Assembly: GCF_025290835.2 (NCBI RefSeq)
Contig: NZ_JAOCQD020000003.1
Location: 62,001-126,000, forward strand
DNA from: Aquabacterium sp. OR-4
GTDB lineage: Bacteria > Pseudomonadota > Gammaproteobacteria > Burkholderiales > Burkholderiaceae_C
Length of the DNA stretch: 64,000 bases
Reading direction: 5' to 3'
Both the position numbers and the translations under genes were made by a program. Position 1 is the stretch's first letter. Each line of letters starts with the position of its first letter. The notes beneath the pieces were generated by a model that saw nothing but the letters and a program-made list of their open reading frames with translations, was not told the DNA's origin and did no database searches. Below are positions 46,748 to 55,320 of this stretch, one piece after another.

Positions 46748-47572
46748 TCAGGTCTGCGTTTGCGGTGTCGGGCCGGTGACGCGTGCGCTGCCGCCGGCTG
46801 CGCGCAGTTGCAGGCCCAGCAGGGCGTGGCCGGCGGCGCGCAAGCGGCGTTCCAGGGCGTCGAGCTGGCGCCGGGCCTGGGGCAGGGCGGCGGCGGGCAC
46901 CTGCAGCACCAGGTTCAGCGCGGCCTGCGGCGCGGCCTGGTGGATCTGCAGCGCCCAGTGCGGGCCGACGGCGGGCAGGGCCAGGGTCCAAGTGGCGCCG
47001 GCGATGGCGGCCCGCGGGTTGGCCACCCCGGCGTCGGCCGGGTGCTGCAGCTGCCGGTGCAGGCCTTGCGCGGTGGCCGTGCCGGCCAGGCGCGCAACAC
47101 CGGCCGGCGCCGACCCGGGGCTGGGCCAGGCCGGCACGGCAGGTGGCGGCAGCAGTGGCAGCAGTGGCAGCAGCGGCCACAAGGGCATGGCCGGGGCCTC
47201 GGGTGGCGCCGGCTGGGACATGGCCGATGTGCCTGAGTCATCCATTGACGGATCGGCCGGCGCATGATGGCCCGAGGCATTGCGCGAGTCATTGCCCGAA
47301 ACGTTGCCCGAGCCGTTGCCCGAGCCGTTGCCCGAGGTATTGATCGACGCACTGCCCGACGCATCTGCCAACGCATCGGCCAGCGCATCCCGCGGCGCAC
47401 GGGTCGCGGCAGCCGCGGGCGCCTGCGCCGCCGCGGCCTGCTGCCGGCCGCGGTAGGCCTGGCACCAGCCGGGCAGGTTGGTGGCGTGCGCCGCGGTGGC
47501 GCTGCCGGGCGGGTTGAGCGGCCCGGGCGGCAGGGCCAGGCCGGCAAGGCCGGGGTGCTGCCGGCCGATCAT
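46748..47572 (-). CDS. sctP: Probable type III needle-length protein SctP
   Basis: 274 residues from the ATG at 47572, which overlaps the sctO stop by 4 bases. The first two thirds are low complexity (Ser/Gly/Asn repeats such as GNGSGNGSGNVSGN, then Pro/Leu-rich). The last 90 residues look like the FliK/SctP C-terminal domain (WTLALPAVGPHWALQIHQAA, LNLVLQVPAAALPQARRQLD, RLRAAGHALLGLQL). SctP measures needle length and switches export substrate. Position after sctO agrees. The stop lies within a 12-base tandem repeat. Confidence 0.65.
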   Translation of the reverse strand: MIGRQHPGLAGLALPPGPLNPPGSATAAHATNLPGWCQAYRGRQQAAAAQAPAAAATRAPRDALADALADASGSASINTSGNGSGNGSGNVSGNDSRNASGHHAPADPSMDDSGTSAMSQPAPPEAPAMPLWPLLPLLPLLPPPAVPAWPSPGSAPAGVARLAGTATAQGLHRQLQHPADAGVANPRAAIAGATWTLALPAVGPHWALQIHQAAPQAALNLVLQVPAAALPQARRQLDALERRLRAAGHALLGLQLRAAGGSARVTGPTPQTQT

Positions 47573-48063
47573 GCCGGGGGCGCGCCGCTGCGCTGGGTGT
47601 CGTCGGCCTCCAGCTCGGCCTGCTGCTCGTGATGGCCCAGGCGCAGGCGCTGGCGGTCGGCCAGGGTGGCGTCCACCGCCGATTCGCGGGCCTGGGCCCG
47701 TGCCAGCGCGGCGCGGCAGCGCTGCACCTGCTGCTGGGCGCCGTGCAGGGCCTGCTGCTCGTCGATCAGCGCGTACTCGTCGCGCTCGAGGCGCTCGTGC
47801 AGCACGGCGCGGTGGGCCGCCAGCTGCCCGGCCCAGCGCGGCAGATCCACGCAGCCGGCCCCGCCCCAGTGCCGGGCCAGGGCCTGCAGCGCCTGGTGCT
47901 GTTGGGCGATGCCGTGCTCGCGGCGGCTCACGCTGTCGCGCGCGCGGGCTTCGGCGGCGCGGGCCTGGGCCAGGGCCCGGCGCTCGCGCTGCACATGCAG
48001 CTGGCGCAGGCGCTGCCACTGGCGCGCATCGCCGTCGGCCAGACGGGCCAGGGCCTGGCTCAT
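47569..48063 (-). CDS. sctO: Type III stalk protein SctO
   Basis: 164 residues, almost all charged helix with Arg, Gln, Glu and Ala heptads, typical of SctO/HrpB7/FliJ coiled coils. It starts by overlapping the sctN stop (ATGA) and is followed by the SctP-like gene, the usual N-O-P order. SctO links the ATPase ring to SctV. Confidence 0.82.
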   Translation of the reverse strand: MSQALARLADGDARQWQRLRQLHVQRERRALAQARAAEARARDSVSRREHGIAQQHQALQALARHWGGAGCVDLPRWAGQLAAHRAVLHERLERDEYALIDEQQALHGAQQQVQRCRAALARAQARESAVDATLADRQRLRLGHHEQQAELEADDTQRSGAPPA

Positions 48064-49403
48064 GCGACGATCTCGCGCAGGTGCTGCAGGCAGCTGTCCC
48101 AGCCGGCCGGCTCGTGCGTGCCCTGCTGCAGCAGCGCGCGGATCTGCGGCAGGCGCTCGATGGCCTGGTCGGCCAGCGGGTCGCTGCCGGCCTGGTACTC
48201 GCCCACGCGCAGCAGGAACTCGACCTCCTTGTGCCGCGCCATCAAGGCGCGCAGCTGCGCGGCGTCGCGCTGCTGCTGCGCGCCGGTGACGCGGTTGAAC
48301 ACGCGGCTGGCGCTGGCCAGCACGTCGATGGCCGGGTAGTGCTGGGCCTGGGCCAGCGCGCGCGACAGCACCAGGTGCCCGTCGAGGATGGAGCGCACCT
48401 CCTCGGCCACCGGGTCGCTGCCTTCCTCGTCCTCGGCCAGCACGGTGTAGAAGGCGGTGATGCTGCCGTGGGCGTCGTTGCCGGCGCGCTCGAACAGCCG
48501 CGGCAGCTCGGCAAACACCGAGGGCGGATAACCGCGGCGCACCGCGGGCTCGTGCGCGGCCAGGCCCAGCTCGCGCAGGCCGCGGGCAAAGCGCGTCACC
48601 GAGTCCATCATCAGCAGCACACGCCGGCCTTCGGCGCGCAGGCCCTCGGCAATGGCGGTGGCGGCATGGGCGGCACGCACCCGCTCGAGCGCCGGCCGGT
48701 CGGAGGTGGACACCACCACCACCGAGCGCGCCAGGCCCTCGGCGCCCAGGCTGTCGTCGATGAACTCGCGCACCTCGCGGCCGCGCTCGCCGATCAGGCC
48801 GATGACGTTGACCTCGGCCCGCGTGCTGCGCGCCAGCATGCCCAGCAGCGTGGACTTGCCGCCGCCGGCCATTGCGAAGATGCCCAGGCGCTGGCCTTCG
48901 CCCACGGTGAGCAGCGCGTCGATGGCGCGCACGCCGCACACCAGCGGCTGGGCCACCGGGCGGCGCTGCAGCGGAGGCGGTGCGTCGCGGTACAGCGGCA
49001 CGCGCGGCAGGCCGTCGAGCGGCGGGCCGTCGTCCAGCGGCTGGCCGAAGGCGTCGATCACGCGGCCCAGCAGGCCGCTGCCGCCGGGCAGCTGGGCCAC
49101 CTCGGCCAGCACCTCCACCGCCGCACCCACCGGCACGCCACGCAGCGGGCCCAGCGGCGCCAGCACCGCCTCGTGGGCCTGAAAGCCGATCACCTCGGCC
49201 AGCAGGCCACGCTCGTGCGGCTGCTGGGGATCGAAGACGCGGCAGCTCTGGCCCACCCGTGCGCGCACGCCAGTGGCGCGCAGCAGCGTGCCACCGGCCT
49301 GCACCACGCGGCCCAGCGTGGCCACGGTGTGCACCTGCTGCAGGCTGCGGCGCAGCTCGGCCTGGCTGGCCAGGCCGAGGCGGGGGGCGGGCGGCTGGCT
49401 CAT
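48060..49403 (-). CDS. sctN: Type III secretion ATPase SctN
   Basis: 447 residues from the ATG at 49403. F1-beta-like: Walker A AGGGKST at 179-185 (the second Gly replaces the usual Val), GLIGERGREVREF, Walker B RRVLLMMDSVTRFA, and RRGYPPSVFAELPRLFERAG. It unfolds and feeds substrates to the gate. Four-base overlaps link it to sctL and sctO. Confidence 0.95.
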   Translation of the reverse strand: MSQPPAPRLGLASQAELRRSLQQVHTVATLGRVVQAGGTLLRATGVRARVGQSCRVFDPQQPHERGLLAEVIGFQAHEAVLAPLGPLRGVPVGAAVEVLAEVAQLPGGSGLLGRVIDAFGQPLDDGPPLDGLPRVPLYRDAPPPLQRRPVAQPLVCGVRAIDALLTVGEGQRLGIFAMAGGGKSTLLGMLARSTRAEVNVIGLIGERGREVREFIDDSLGAEGLARSVVVVSTSDRPALERVRAAHAATAIAEGLRAEGRRVLLMMDSVTRFARGLRELGLAAHEPAVRRGYPPSVFAELPRLFERAGNDAHGSITAFYTVLAEDEEGSDPVAEEVRSILDGHLVLSRALAQAQHYPAIDVLASASRVFNRVTGAQQQRDAAQLRALMARHKEVEFLLRVGEYQAGSDPLADQAIERLPQIRALLQQGTHEPAGWDSCLQHLREIVA

Positions 49404-50035
49404 CGCGCCAGGCCCCAGGCGCTGGCCAGGCGCGCCAGCTGGGTGTGCAGGCCGGCATCGGCACTGCCAAACTCGGTGAGCAGGCGGCAGTCGGTTTCGG
49501 CCAGCGTGGCGTCGGCCACGATCTCGGCAGCGGCCAGGCCGGCGCTGTGGTCGGGATCGAGCGCCTGCAGTTGCTCGCGCAGGCCGGCCACCTGGGCCGG
49601 ATGCACCAGCAGCCGCCAGGTGCGCGCGGGCAGCAGCTCGCGGGCGGCCTGGCTGGCCAGGCGGGCCAGCGGCTCGTGCGGCGGCAGCGCGCCCAGCAGC
49701 TTGCCAAACACGGCCAGGGCCAGCTCGGGCAGGGCCTGCTGCCATTGCGCGCGCTGCTGCTCGTGGGCATGGGTGAGCCGCGCCAGCGCATCGGCCAGGG
49801 CGGCCTCGCTGGCGGCGCGGGCATCGGCCAGGCCCTGGGCCAGGCCTTCGGCGCGGGCCTGCGCGCAGGCCGCGTCGATGCGCGCCTGGGTGCCGGCCTG
49901 CAGTGCCTGCAGGGCCTCCACCAACTGCTGGGCCTGCAGCAGGGGCGGCACCTCGGCGGCACGCAGCACGCGCCGATCGGACACGATGCCCATTGCCTGC
50001 GGTGGCTGGGCATGCCAGAGCATGAAGCCGTTCAT
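49400..50035 (-). CDS. sctL: Type III ATPase-stator protein SctL
   Basis: 211 residues from the ATG at 50035. The pattern is a short head (MLWHAQPPQAMGIVSDRRVL), a long Ala/Gln/Glu helix, and a C-terminal domain like FliH/SctL (VHPAQVAGLREQLQALDPDH, IVADATLAETDCRLLTEFG). Located between sctK and sctN as in Hrp2-type loci. Confidence 0.87.
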   Translation of the reverse strand: MNGFMLWHAQPPQAMGIVSDRRVLRAAEVPPLLQAQQLVEALQALQAGTQARIDAACAQARAEGLAQGLADARAASEAALADALARLTHAHEQQRAQWQQALPELALAVFGKLLGALPPHEPLARLASQAARELLPARTWRLLVHPAQVAGLREQLQALDPDHSAGLAAAEIVADATLAETDCRLLTEFGSADAGLHTQLARLASAWGLAR

Positions 50036-50793
50036 GCGGCGGCCTGCGCCGGCGTGGGCGCCGTGGTGGTTTGCAGCGCCAGTTGCCGCTGCAGGGCCAG
50101 GGTGGCGTCCAGCACGGCCAGGGCCGTGGGCTGCGGCATCACCCAGGCCGCCACGCTGCCCAGGCGGCGGCTGGCCGCATGGCGCAGCGCACCGTGCGGC
50201 AGGCTGGCCAGCAGCACGGTGGCACCGGCCTCGCCCAGCTCGCGGCGCAGGCGCGCGCTGCGCTCGGGGGCCGGGTCGGCGCCGTGCAGCGAGAGCCCAT
50301 CGGCGTGGGCCGCATGGGCGGCAAGGGGGCTGGTGGCGGAGTCGGTGTGGCCGTCCAGCAGGCTGGCCAGCAAGCCGTCGGGCAGGCCATTGGGCAGACC
50401 ATCTGGAAGGCCGTCGGGCATGGCGTTGTGCGGACTGACGTGCGGGGTGACGTGTGCACTGTCGTGTGCGCTGTCGTGCGGGCCGCCACCGGCCGGCCCG
50501 CCCGGCGCCTTTGGCAAGGCCGGCCAGGCCGGTGCGGTGCGCAGCGCACGCCACCACGGCGCGCCCAGCGCGCAGCGCGCCAGCTGGCGCAGCGGGCCGG
50601 CGATCCACAGGCGCAGCACCGGCGCCGCCAGCACCGAGCCGCAGCGCAGCGCCAGCTGGCGCAGCTCGGGTTCGTCCAGCGCCAGCCAGGCGGGGGCCTG
50701 GCCAAGCTGGGCCCAGCTCAGCGTGCGGGCCTCGTCGGGGGCGTCGTCCAGCAGGCGGCGGGCCACCTGGGCGCGCCGTTGGCGCTCAGTCAT
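50032..50793 (-). CDS. sctK: Type III sorting-platform protein SctK-like
   Basis: 253 residues from the ATG at 50793. Position between sctJ and sctL and the C-terminal ATVLLASLPHGALRHAASRR fit SctK/HrpB4. The middle is an unusual repeat insert (PDGLPDGLPNGLPDGLLASL and HDSAHDSAHVTPHVSPH) from 12-base tandem units. Overlaps sctJ by 8 bases. Similarity is weak, so the assignment rests on gene order. Confidence 0.65.
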   Translation of the reverse strand: MTERQRRAQVARRLLDDAPDEARTLSWAQLGQAPAWLALDEPELRQLALRCGSVLAAPVLRLWIAGPLRQLARCALGAPWWRALRTAPAWPALPKAPGGPAGGGPHDSAHDSAHVTPHVSPHNAMPDGLPDGLPNGLPDGLLASLLDGHTDSATSPLAAHAAHADGLSLHGADPAPERSARLRRELGEAGATVLLASLPHGALRHAASRRLGSVAAWVMPQPTALAVLDATLALQRQLALQTTTAPTPAQAAA

Positions 50794-51541
50794 GGCCGGC
50801 GGCCTCCAGCGCCAGGGCGGCGCCGCCCTGCTGGCGGCGGCGGCGCCAGGCCAGCACGCCGGCACCGCCCAGGCTGGCCACGCCCAGCGTGATGGCCAGC
50901 GCCAGCGGCACGCCCAGCGGCTGCGCCGGCGGCAGCACCGCCGCTGGCGAGGCCTCGGCCGCAAAGGCCACCACCGAGACGCTGTCGTAGGGCAGGCCCT
51001 CGACGCTGTTGACCACCAGCGCACGCACCTTGGGCAGCAGCGCGTCGACCTGCAGCCCGGGCCGGTGCTTGATCATCACCGAGGCCGACGCCGGCCGCAG
51101 CTTGTCGGACAGCGGATGGCGCTCGGGCACCACCAGGGTCACGCGGGCCTGCAGAACGCCGTCGATGCTGGTCAGCGTGTGCGACAGCTCCTGCGACAGC
51201 GCGTGCATCAGCCGCGCGCGCTCCTCCACCGGGGTGGAGACGAAGCCTTCACGCTTGAACACCTTGCCCAGGCTGTCGTAGTCCTCGCGCGGCAGGCCCT
51301 GGGCCTTGAGGATCTGCACCGCGCGCGGAAAGTCGGCCTCGTCGGTGAGCACCTCGAAGCCGATCTCGCGCGCCAGCTTCTGCGCCGGCACGCCGGCCAG
51401 GCGCAGCGCGGCCACCATGTCGTTGGCCTGGCGTTCGTCGAGCCGGGCATACAGGGTCTGCTCGCCGCAGGCGGCCAGCAGCAGGCTCAGGCCCAGGCTC
51501 AGGCTGAAGGGGAGGGCGCGCAGGCGTCGCAGCGGATTCAT
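50786..51541 (-). CDS. sctJ: Type III inner-ring lipoprotein SctJ
   Basis: 251 residues. Lipoprotein signal with lipobox LLAAC (Cys25), then the YscJ/FliF-type ring domains: LYARLDERQANDMVAALRLA, REDYDSLGKVFKREGFVSTP and SIDGVLQARVTLVVPER. A membrane helix near the C-terminus (LALAITLGVASLGGAGVLAW) and basic tail finish it. Confidence 0.95.
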   Translation of the reverse strand: MNPLRRLRALPFSLSLGLSLLLAACGEQTLYARLDERQANDMVAALRLAGVPAQKLAREIGFEVLTDEADFPRAVQILKAQGLPREDYDSLGKVFKREGFVSTPVEERARLMHALSQELSHTLTSIDGVLQARVTLVVPERHPLSDKLRPASASVMIKHRPGLQVDALLPKVRALVVNSVEGLPYDSVSVVAFAAEASPAAVLPPAQPLGVPLALAITLGVASLGGAGVLAWRRRRQQGGAALALEAAGHD

Positions 51542-51548
51542 CGGTGCC

Positions 51549-51947
51549 TCAGGACTGCTGGCGGAACAGTTGCTGCAAGCCCTCGGACGTGCGGTTGGCG
51601 ATGTTCGAGGTGAGCTGGCAATGGAACATGAACTCCTGGCAGCGCACGGTCAGGTTGACCAGCTCGCCCGGCGTCAAGGCCTGGCCCGAGGCCGCGGCGG
51701 CGCGTGCATCGCGCCCCAGGTTGGCGGCCTCGGTGTTGATGTGGTCCAGGGGCTGGGCCAGGCGCTGCATGGCGGCGGCGGGCCCGTCGGCCGGCGGCGC
51801 TGCATCGCTGCGCTGCAGCGCACCGGCCAGGGCGCGCTCGAAGCCGGCGGCCTCGGCCATCGGCACGGGCCGGCCCAGGCTGCCGAGCGAAGCCCCCGCG
51901 CCGAGCTGGATCTCGGCCACGGGGCCCAGGGCAAGGCCCGGGTTCAT
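51549..51947 (-). CDS. sctI: Type III inner-rod protein SctI (HrpB2-like)
   Basis: 132 residues from the ATG at 51947, which shares its A with the previous stop (TGATG); a GTG at 51950 is an alternative. The C-terminal part (LTPGELVNLTVRCQEFMFHC, QLTSNIANRTSEGLQQLFRQ) is the YscI/HrpB2 pattern. It forms the rod connecting the export gate to the needle. Confidence 0.87.
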   Translation of the reverse strand: MNPGLALGPVAEIQLGAGASLGSLGRPVPMAEAAGFERALAGALQRSDAAPPADGPAAAMQRLAQPLDHINTEAANLGRDARAAAASGQALTPGELVNLTVRCQEFMFHCQLTSNIANRTSEGLQQLFRQQS

Positions 51948-52243
51948 CACTGCTTGCGGGCCATGGTTTCGAGCGCCGAACCCACGGTGGACACCGCGGT
52001 GTGCGAGCTGCTGGCCAGAAAGCTCATCTTCAGCGACATGGCGGTCAGCTCGGTCACGTCGGCCGGCTTGTCGCCACCGGCGCCCACCGCGGCCGACTTG
52101 GTCTCGATGTCGCCGGCCTGCTTGTCCAGCGCCTGGCCCCAGGCGTCGGCCATGGCTTCGAACCAGGAGCCCGAGCCGCTCTTGCCGGTGCTGTTGCTGG
52201 CGAGGGGCGAGGCGGCCAGGTTGCCGAGGATGGATGAGGTCAT
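51947..52243 (-). CDS. Probable T3SS needle subunit (SctF position)
   Basis: 98 residues, no Cys, small and helical after a Ser/Gly-rich start. It sits between sctD and sctI, the place of the needle gene in prgHIJK-type loci, and has a strong ribosome site AAAGGA six bases before ATG, unlike its coupled neighbours. The C-terminus (FLASSSHTAVSTVGSALETM then ARKQ) fits a needle or filament helix that packs at the core. The sequence is too divergent for a firm SctF assignment. Its last 17 residues resemble those of the Gly-rich protein at 60977-61663. Confidence 0.65.
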   Translation of the reverse strand: MTSSILGNLAASPLASNSTGKSGSGSWFEAMADAWGQALDKQAGDIETKSAAVGAGGDKPADVTELTAMSLKMSFLASSSHTAVSTVGSALETMARKQ

Positions 52244-52352
52244 GAGAGGTCCTTTCGGGGGCGGGTGGGTGGGGGGAAGAACAGGGTGCGGGCGGGCGCG
52301 GGTTCAGGGCCTGGCTGAAGTGGGTTCGTGCCGTGGCTGACGCAGGTGGGCC

Positions 52353-53375
52353 TCACAGCGAGAGGCGGGTGCGCAGGCCGTCGCGCTCGACAACCACCGC
52401 GCGCTCGGCGATCTCGACCACGCGGTGGCCGCTGGGCAGCAATGCGCCGCCGAAGTAGCGGCTGCCGTCGGCGGTGACGAAAAACGGGCTGTCGGCGTTG
52501 TCCACCACCGCCACCAGGCGCTTGGCGGGGTCGTCGACCGGGGTCTCGGTGGTGGCCGGTGGCGCAGGCGGCTGGTTGTCGATGCGCAGCGGCGGCAGCT
52601 GGGCCAGGTCGCGGCGCGCCGCGGCGGTGGCGCTTTGCAGGCGCGCGGCGTCGGGCTCGCGGGTCTGCAGCAGCAGCTCGCCCTGCGGCGTCCAGCTGGC
52701 CTGGGCGGCAATGCCGTTCAGGCGGAACAGATCCACCACGCTGGCCATCAGCTCGCCGGCGCGCAGCGGCGTGGCCGGGCCGGGCGGCAACGGGCCCGGC
52801 GCGCCGGGCTGTGCCGCCTGGGCCTGGGCCATCGGCAGCAGGGTGCCGCCCGGCCAGGCCAGCCACAGGCCACCCAGCAGCAGCAGGCCGCCCAGGCCGA
52901 ACAGCGCCAGCTCCAGGTGCCACCAGCCGGGCGCCAGGCCCGCTGCACCTGCTGTGCGGCCGCCGGTTGCGCCGGCGGTGGCGGTCTCGCCATCGCCCAG
53001 CAGCACCGGCTCGGGCCAGTGCGCCTGGCCCGCCGGGCCATAGGCCAGCAGCACGCCGCCCAGGCGCAGGCGCTGGCCCGGCGCCAGGCTGTGGGCGGTG
53101 ACCGCGGGGCCGAGCGCCTGGCCGGCCAGCTCGGCCGTGCCCTCGATCAGCTGCAGCCGGTAGCGGCCGCGGCCATCGGGCAGCAGCTGGGCCTGCACCT
53201 CGCTGTCGGTGGCCAACAGGATGTCGGCGAACTGGGTGTCGCCCTGCTGGCTGCCACTGCAGCCGACGATCAGCAGCGGCTGCTGCGCATGCAGCGCGGC
53301 GCGGGCGCCGGCCTGGCGGCCCGACAGCACGCGCAGCTCCAGGCGCGGGTCGTGGGGTGAGGGTGTCATGGACAT
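52353..53375 (-). CDS. sctD: Type III inner-ring protein SctD
   Basis: 340 residues; ATG at 53369 is an alternative start. N-terminal FHA-like domain (LELRVLSGRQAGARAALHAQ, LAPGQRLRLGGVLLAYGP), one membrane helix near residues 155-175 (LALFGLGGLLLLGGLWLAW), then periplasmic ring-building domains (LRAGELMASVVDLFRLNGIA, LPPLRIDNQPPAPPA). It follows sctC by 19 bases. Confidence 0.85.
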   Translation of the reverse strand: MSMTPSPHDPRLELRVLSGRQAGARAALHAQQPLLIVGCSGSQQGDTQFADILLATDSEVQAQLLPDGRGRYRLQLIEGTAELAGQALGPAVTAHSLAPGQRLRLGGVLLAYGPAGQAHWPEPVLLGDGETATAGATGGRTAGAAGLAPGWWHLELALFGLGGLLLLGGLWLAWPGGTLLPMAQAQAAQPGAPGPLPPGPATPLRAGELMASVVDLFRLNGIAAQASWTPQGELLLQTREPDAARLQSATAAARRDLAQLPPLRIDNQPPAPPATTETPVDDPAKRLVAVVDNADSPFFVTADGSRYFGGALLPSGHRVVEIAERAVVVERDGLRTRLSL

Positions 53376-53394
53376 GGCGGCGTGGCAGCGCGGT

Positions 53395-55320
53395 TCACAG
53401 CCCGCCCGGGGCCGGCGCGGCCTGCGGATGGGCCGCGCCGGCCGGCGTGGGGGCGGCCGGTGTCGAGGCCGGTGTGGTGGCCGGTGTGGTGGCCGGTGGT
53501 GTGACCGGTGGTGCAGTCGTGTTCGCGGCCGTGCTTGCGGCCGGTGTTGCGGCTGGTGGTGCCGCGGCGCCGTCCACCAGGGGCTGGCGCAGGCGTTCCA
53601 CGGCGTCGGCGGTGGCGCGGCTGCCGGCCAGGCGCGGGGTGATCAGAAACAGCCGCTCGATGCGCTGCCCGCCCTTGCGCTGGCTCTTGAACAGGTTGCC
53701 CAGCAGCGGCAGATCGCCCAGCAGCGGCACCTTGTCGGTGCCGGCGCTGGCGCTGTCGCGCACCATGCCGCCGATCAGCAGGCTCTCGCCTTCGGTGATC
53801 AGCGCCTGGGTGTTGATGCCCGAGCGCTCGACGATGGGCAGCTGGTCCACGCTCTGGCCGCTGAGGCCGCCGTCCTCGATCTGCACCAGCAGCTTGATGC
53901 GCGGGCTGGCGCCACCGTCGCGAAACACATGCGGTGTCACGCGCAGCCGGGTGCCGGCGGTCACGTTGAACAGGTCGACCTCGTCGCGGCCGGCCACGCG
54001 CACGTAGTAGGTGGCGCTGTTGTCGAACACTGCCTCCACGTTCGACAGCGTCACCACCTGCGGGCTGCTCACCACCTTGGCCGCGCCGTCGCTCTGCAAG
54101 GCGCTGATGCGCGCCACGAAGGGGTAGCGGTCGCCGATCACCGCCGACAGCGTGCCGCCCCTGGCGCTGGGCGTCACGTCCTGCAGGCCGTTCAGGCGCA
54201 GATCGCTGGCTGCGCCGTTGCCCATCATCAGGCTGGACAAGCCGTGGTTGTAGCGCCAGTGGATGCCCAGCTCGCGCAGCCGGTCGGTGTTGATGTCGAT
54301 GATGGTGGCCTCGATCTCGAGGGCCTGCGGCTCGATGTCCAGCGCCTTCACCAGTGCGGCATAACGCTCCAGGCGCTCGGGCAGGTCGCGCACGATCACC
54401 GCGTTGAGCCGCGGGTCGGCCTCGATGCGCGGGCTGGCCGCGGCCGCGCCCTGGCTGTCGATGGCGGCCAGCGCAGGCGCCTGGCCGGCCTCGCCAAGGG
54501 CGGCCACCAGTGCCTCGGTGCCGCGCAGGCTGGTGCTGGCCTCGTCGGCATGGCCCAGCGTGCCGGCGGCCGCCCCGCGCGCGGCGGTGCCGCGCCCGCG
54601 CTGGCTGCCCTGGGCGCGGGCCGGATCGCTGGCCTGCGCCAGCGGCGACTTGCCGGGCTGGCCCACCAGCGAGCGCAGGATGCTGGCCACGCCGGGCAGG
54701 GTGGTCTGTTGGCCGCCAAAGCTCATCGGCAGGTCCTGCGCCCAGGCATAGCGCAGGTAGAAGATGCGGTAGTCGGGCAGCGGCTGCTGCGCGCCCTGCC
54801 AGTGGCTGGCGGCGGCGCCGGGCAGGCCCGGGCGCACCTGGCGCACCAGCTCGTCGATCTGCTGCACGAAGCGCCGCGCGCCCACGGCCAGCAGCGCACC
54901 GTCGTCACCCAGCTTCAGGGTGTTGCGGGCGTCGGGCAGGCGCAGCGCCTGGGCGGCACGCTGCACCTGCGCCGCAGCGGTCGGCGCGAGCAGAAAGCTG
55001 CGGGTCTGCGTGTCGGCGGCCGGGGCGATGTGCAGCACGCCGCCGTCGTAGTAGCTCAGCAGGTTGTAGGCCCGGCTCAGATCGCGCAGCAGCCGGGTGG
55101 GCGTGCCGTCGAAGCGGCCGTTCACCTGGCCCTGCACGCCGGTGGTGACCACGGCGATGTCGGTGCCCGAGAACAGGCCCTGCAGAAACTGGTCGAGCGG
55201 CTGGTCGCGCGCCTCCAGCCTGAGCGGGCGCAGGCCCTCGGGCAGGTGGGCGGCCAGGGCGGCACAGGCCGGGGCCAGCAGCAGCCAGGCGGCGGCCGCG
55301 ATGCGGTGGGTGGGGGTCAT
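53395..55320 (-). CDS. sctC: Type III outer-membrane secretin SctC
   Basis: 641 residues from the ATG at 55320. Signal peptide (AAAAWLLLAPACAALAAHLP), N-domains (FDGTPTRLLRDLSRAYNLLS, IFYLRYAWAQDLPM), secretin core (LNAVIVRDLPERLERYAALV, ALEIEATIIDINTDRLRELG, VPLLGDLPLLGNLFKSQ, RLFLITPRL). A Pro/Thr/Ala-rich C-terminal tail of about 60 residues is longer than usual. It forms the outer-membrane ring of the injectisome. Presence of SctC rules out a flagellar system. Confidence 0.95.
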   Translation of the reverse strand: MTPTHRIAAAAWLLLAPACAALAAHLPEGLRPLRLEARDQPLDQFLQGLFSGTDIAVVTTGVQGQVNGRFDGTPTRLLRDLSRAYNLLSYYDGGVLHIAPAADTQTRSFLLAPTAAAQVQRAAQALRLPDARNTLKLGDDGALLAVGARRFVQQIDELVRQVRPGLPGAAASHWQGAQQPLPDYRIFYLRYAWAQDLPMSFGGQQTTLPGVASILRSLVGQPGKSPLAQASDPARAQGSQRGRGTAARGAAAGTLGHADEASTSLRGTEALVAALGEAGQAPALAAIDSQGAAAASPRIEADPRLNAVIVRDLPERLERYAALVKALDIEPQALEIEATIIDINTDRLRELGIHWRYNHGLSSLMMGNGAASDLRLNGLQDVTPSARGGTLSAVIGDRYPFVARISALQSDGAAKVVSSPQVVTLSNVEAVFDNSATYYVRVAGRDEVDLFNVTAGTRLRVTPHVFRDGGASPRIKLLVQIEDGGLSGQSVDQLPIVERSGINTQALITEGESLLIGGMVRDSASAGTDKVPLLGDLPLLGNLFKSQRKGGQRIERLFLITPRLAGSRATADAVERLRQPLVDGAAAPPAATPAASTAANTTAPPVTPPATTPATTPASTPAAPTPAGAAHPQAAPAPGGL

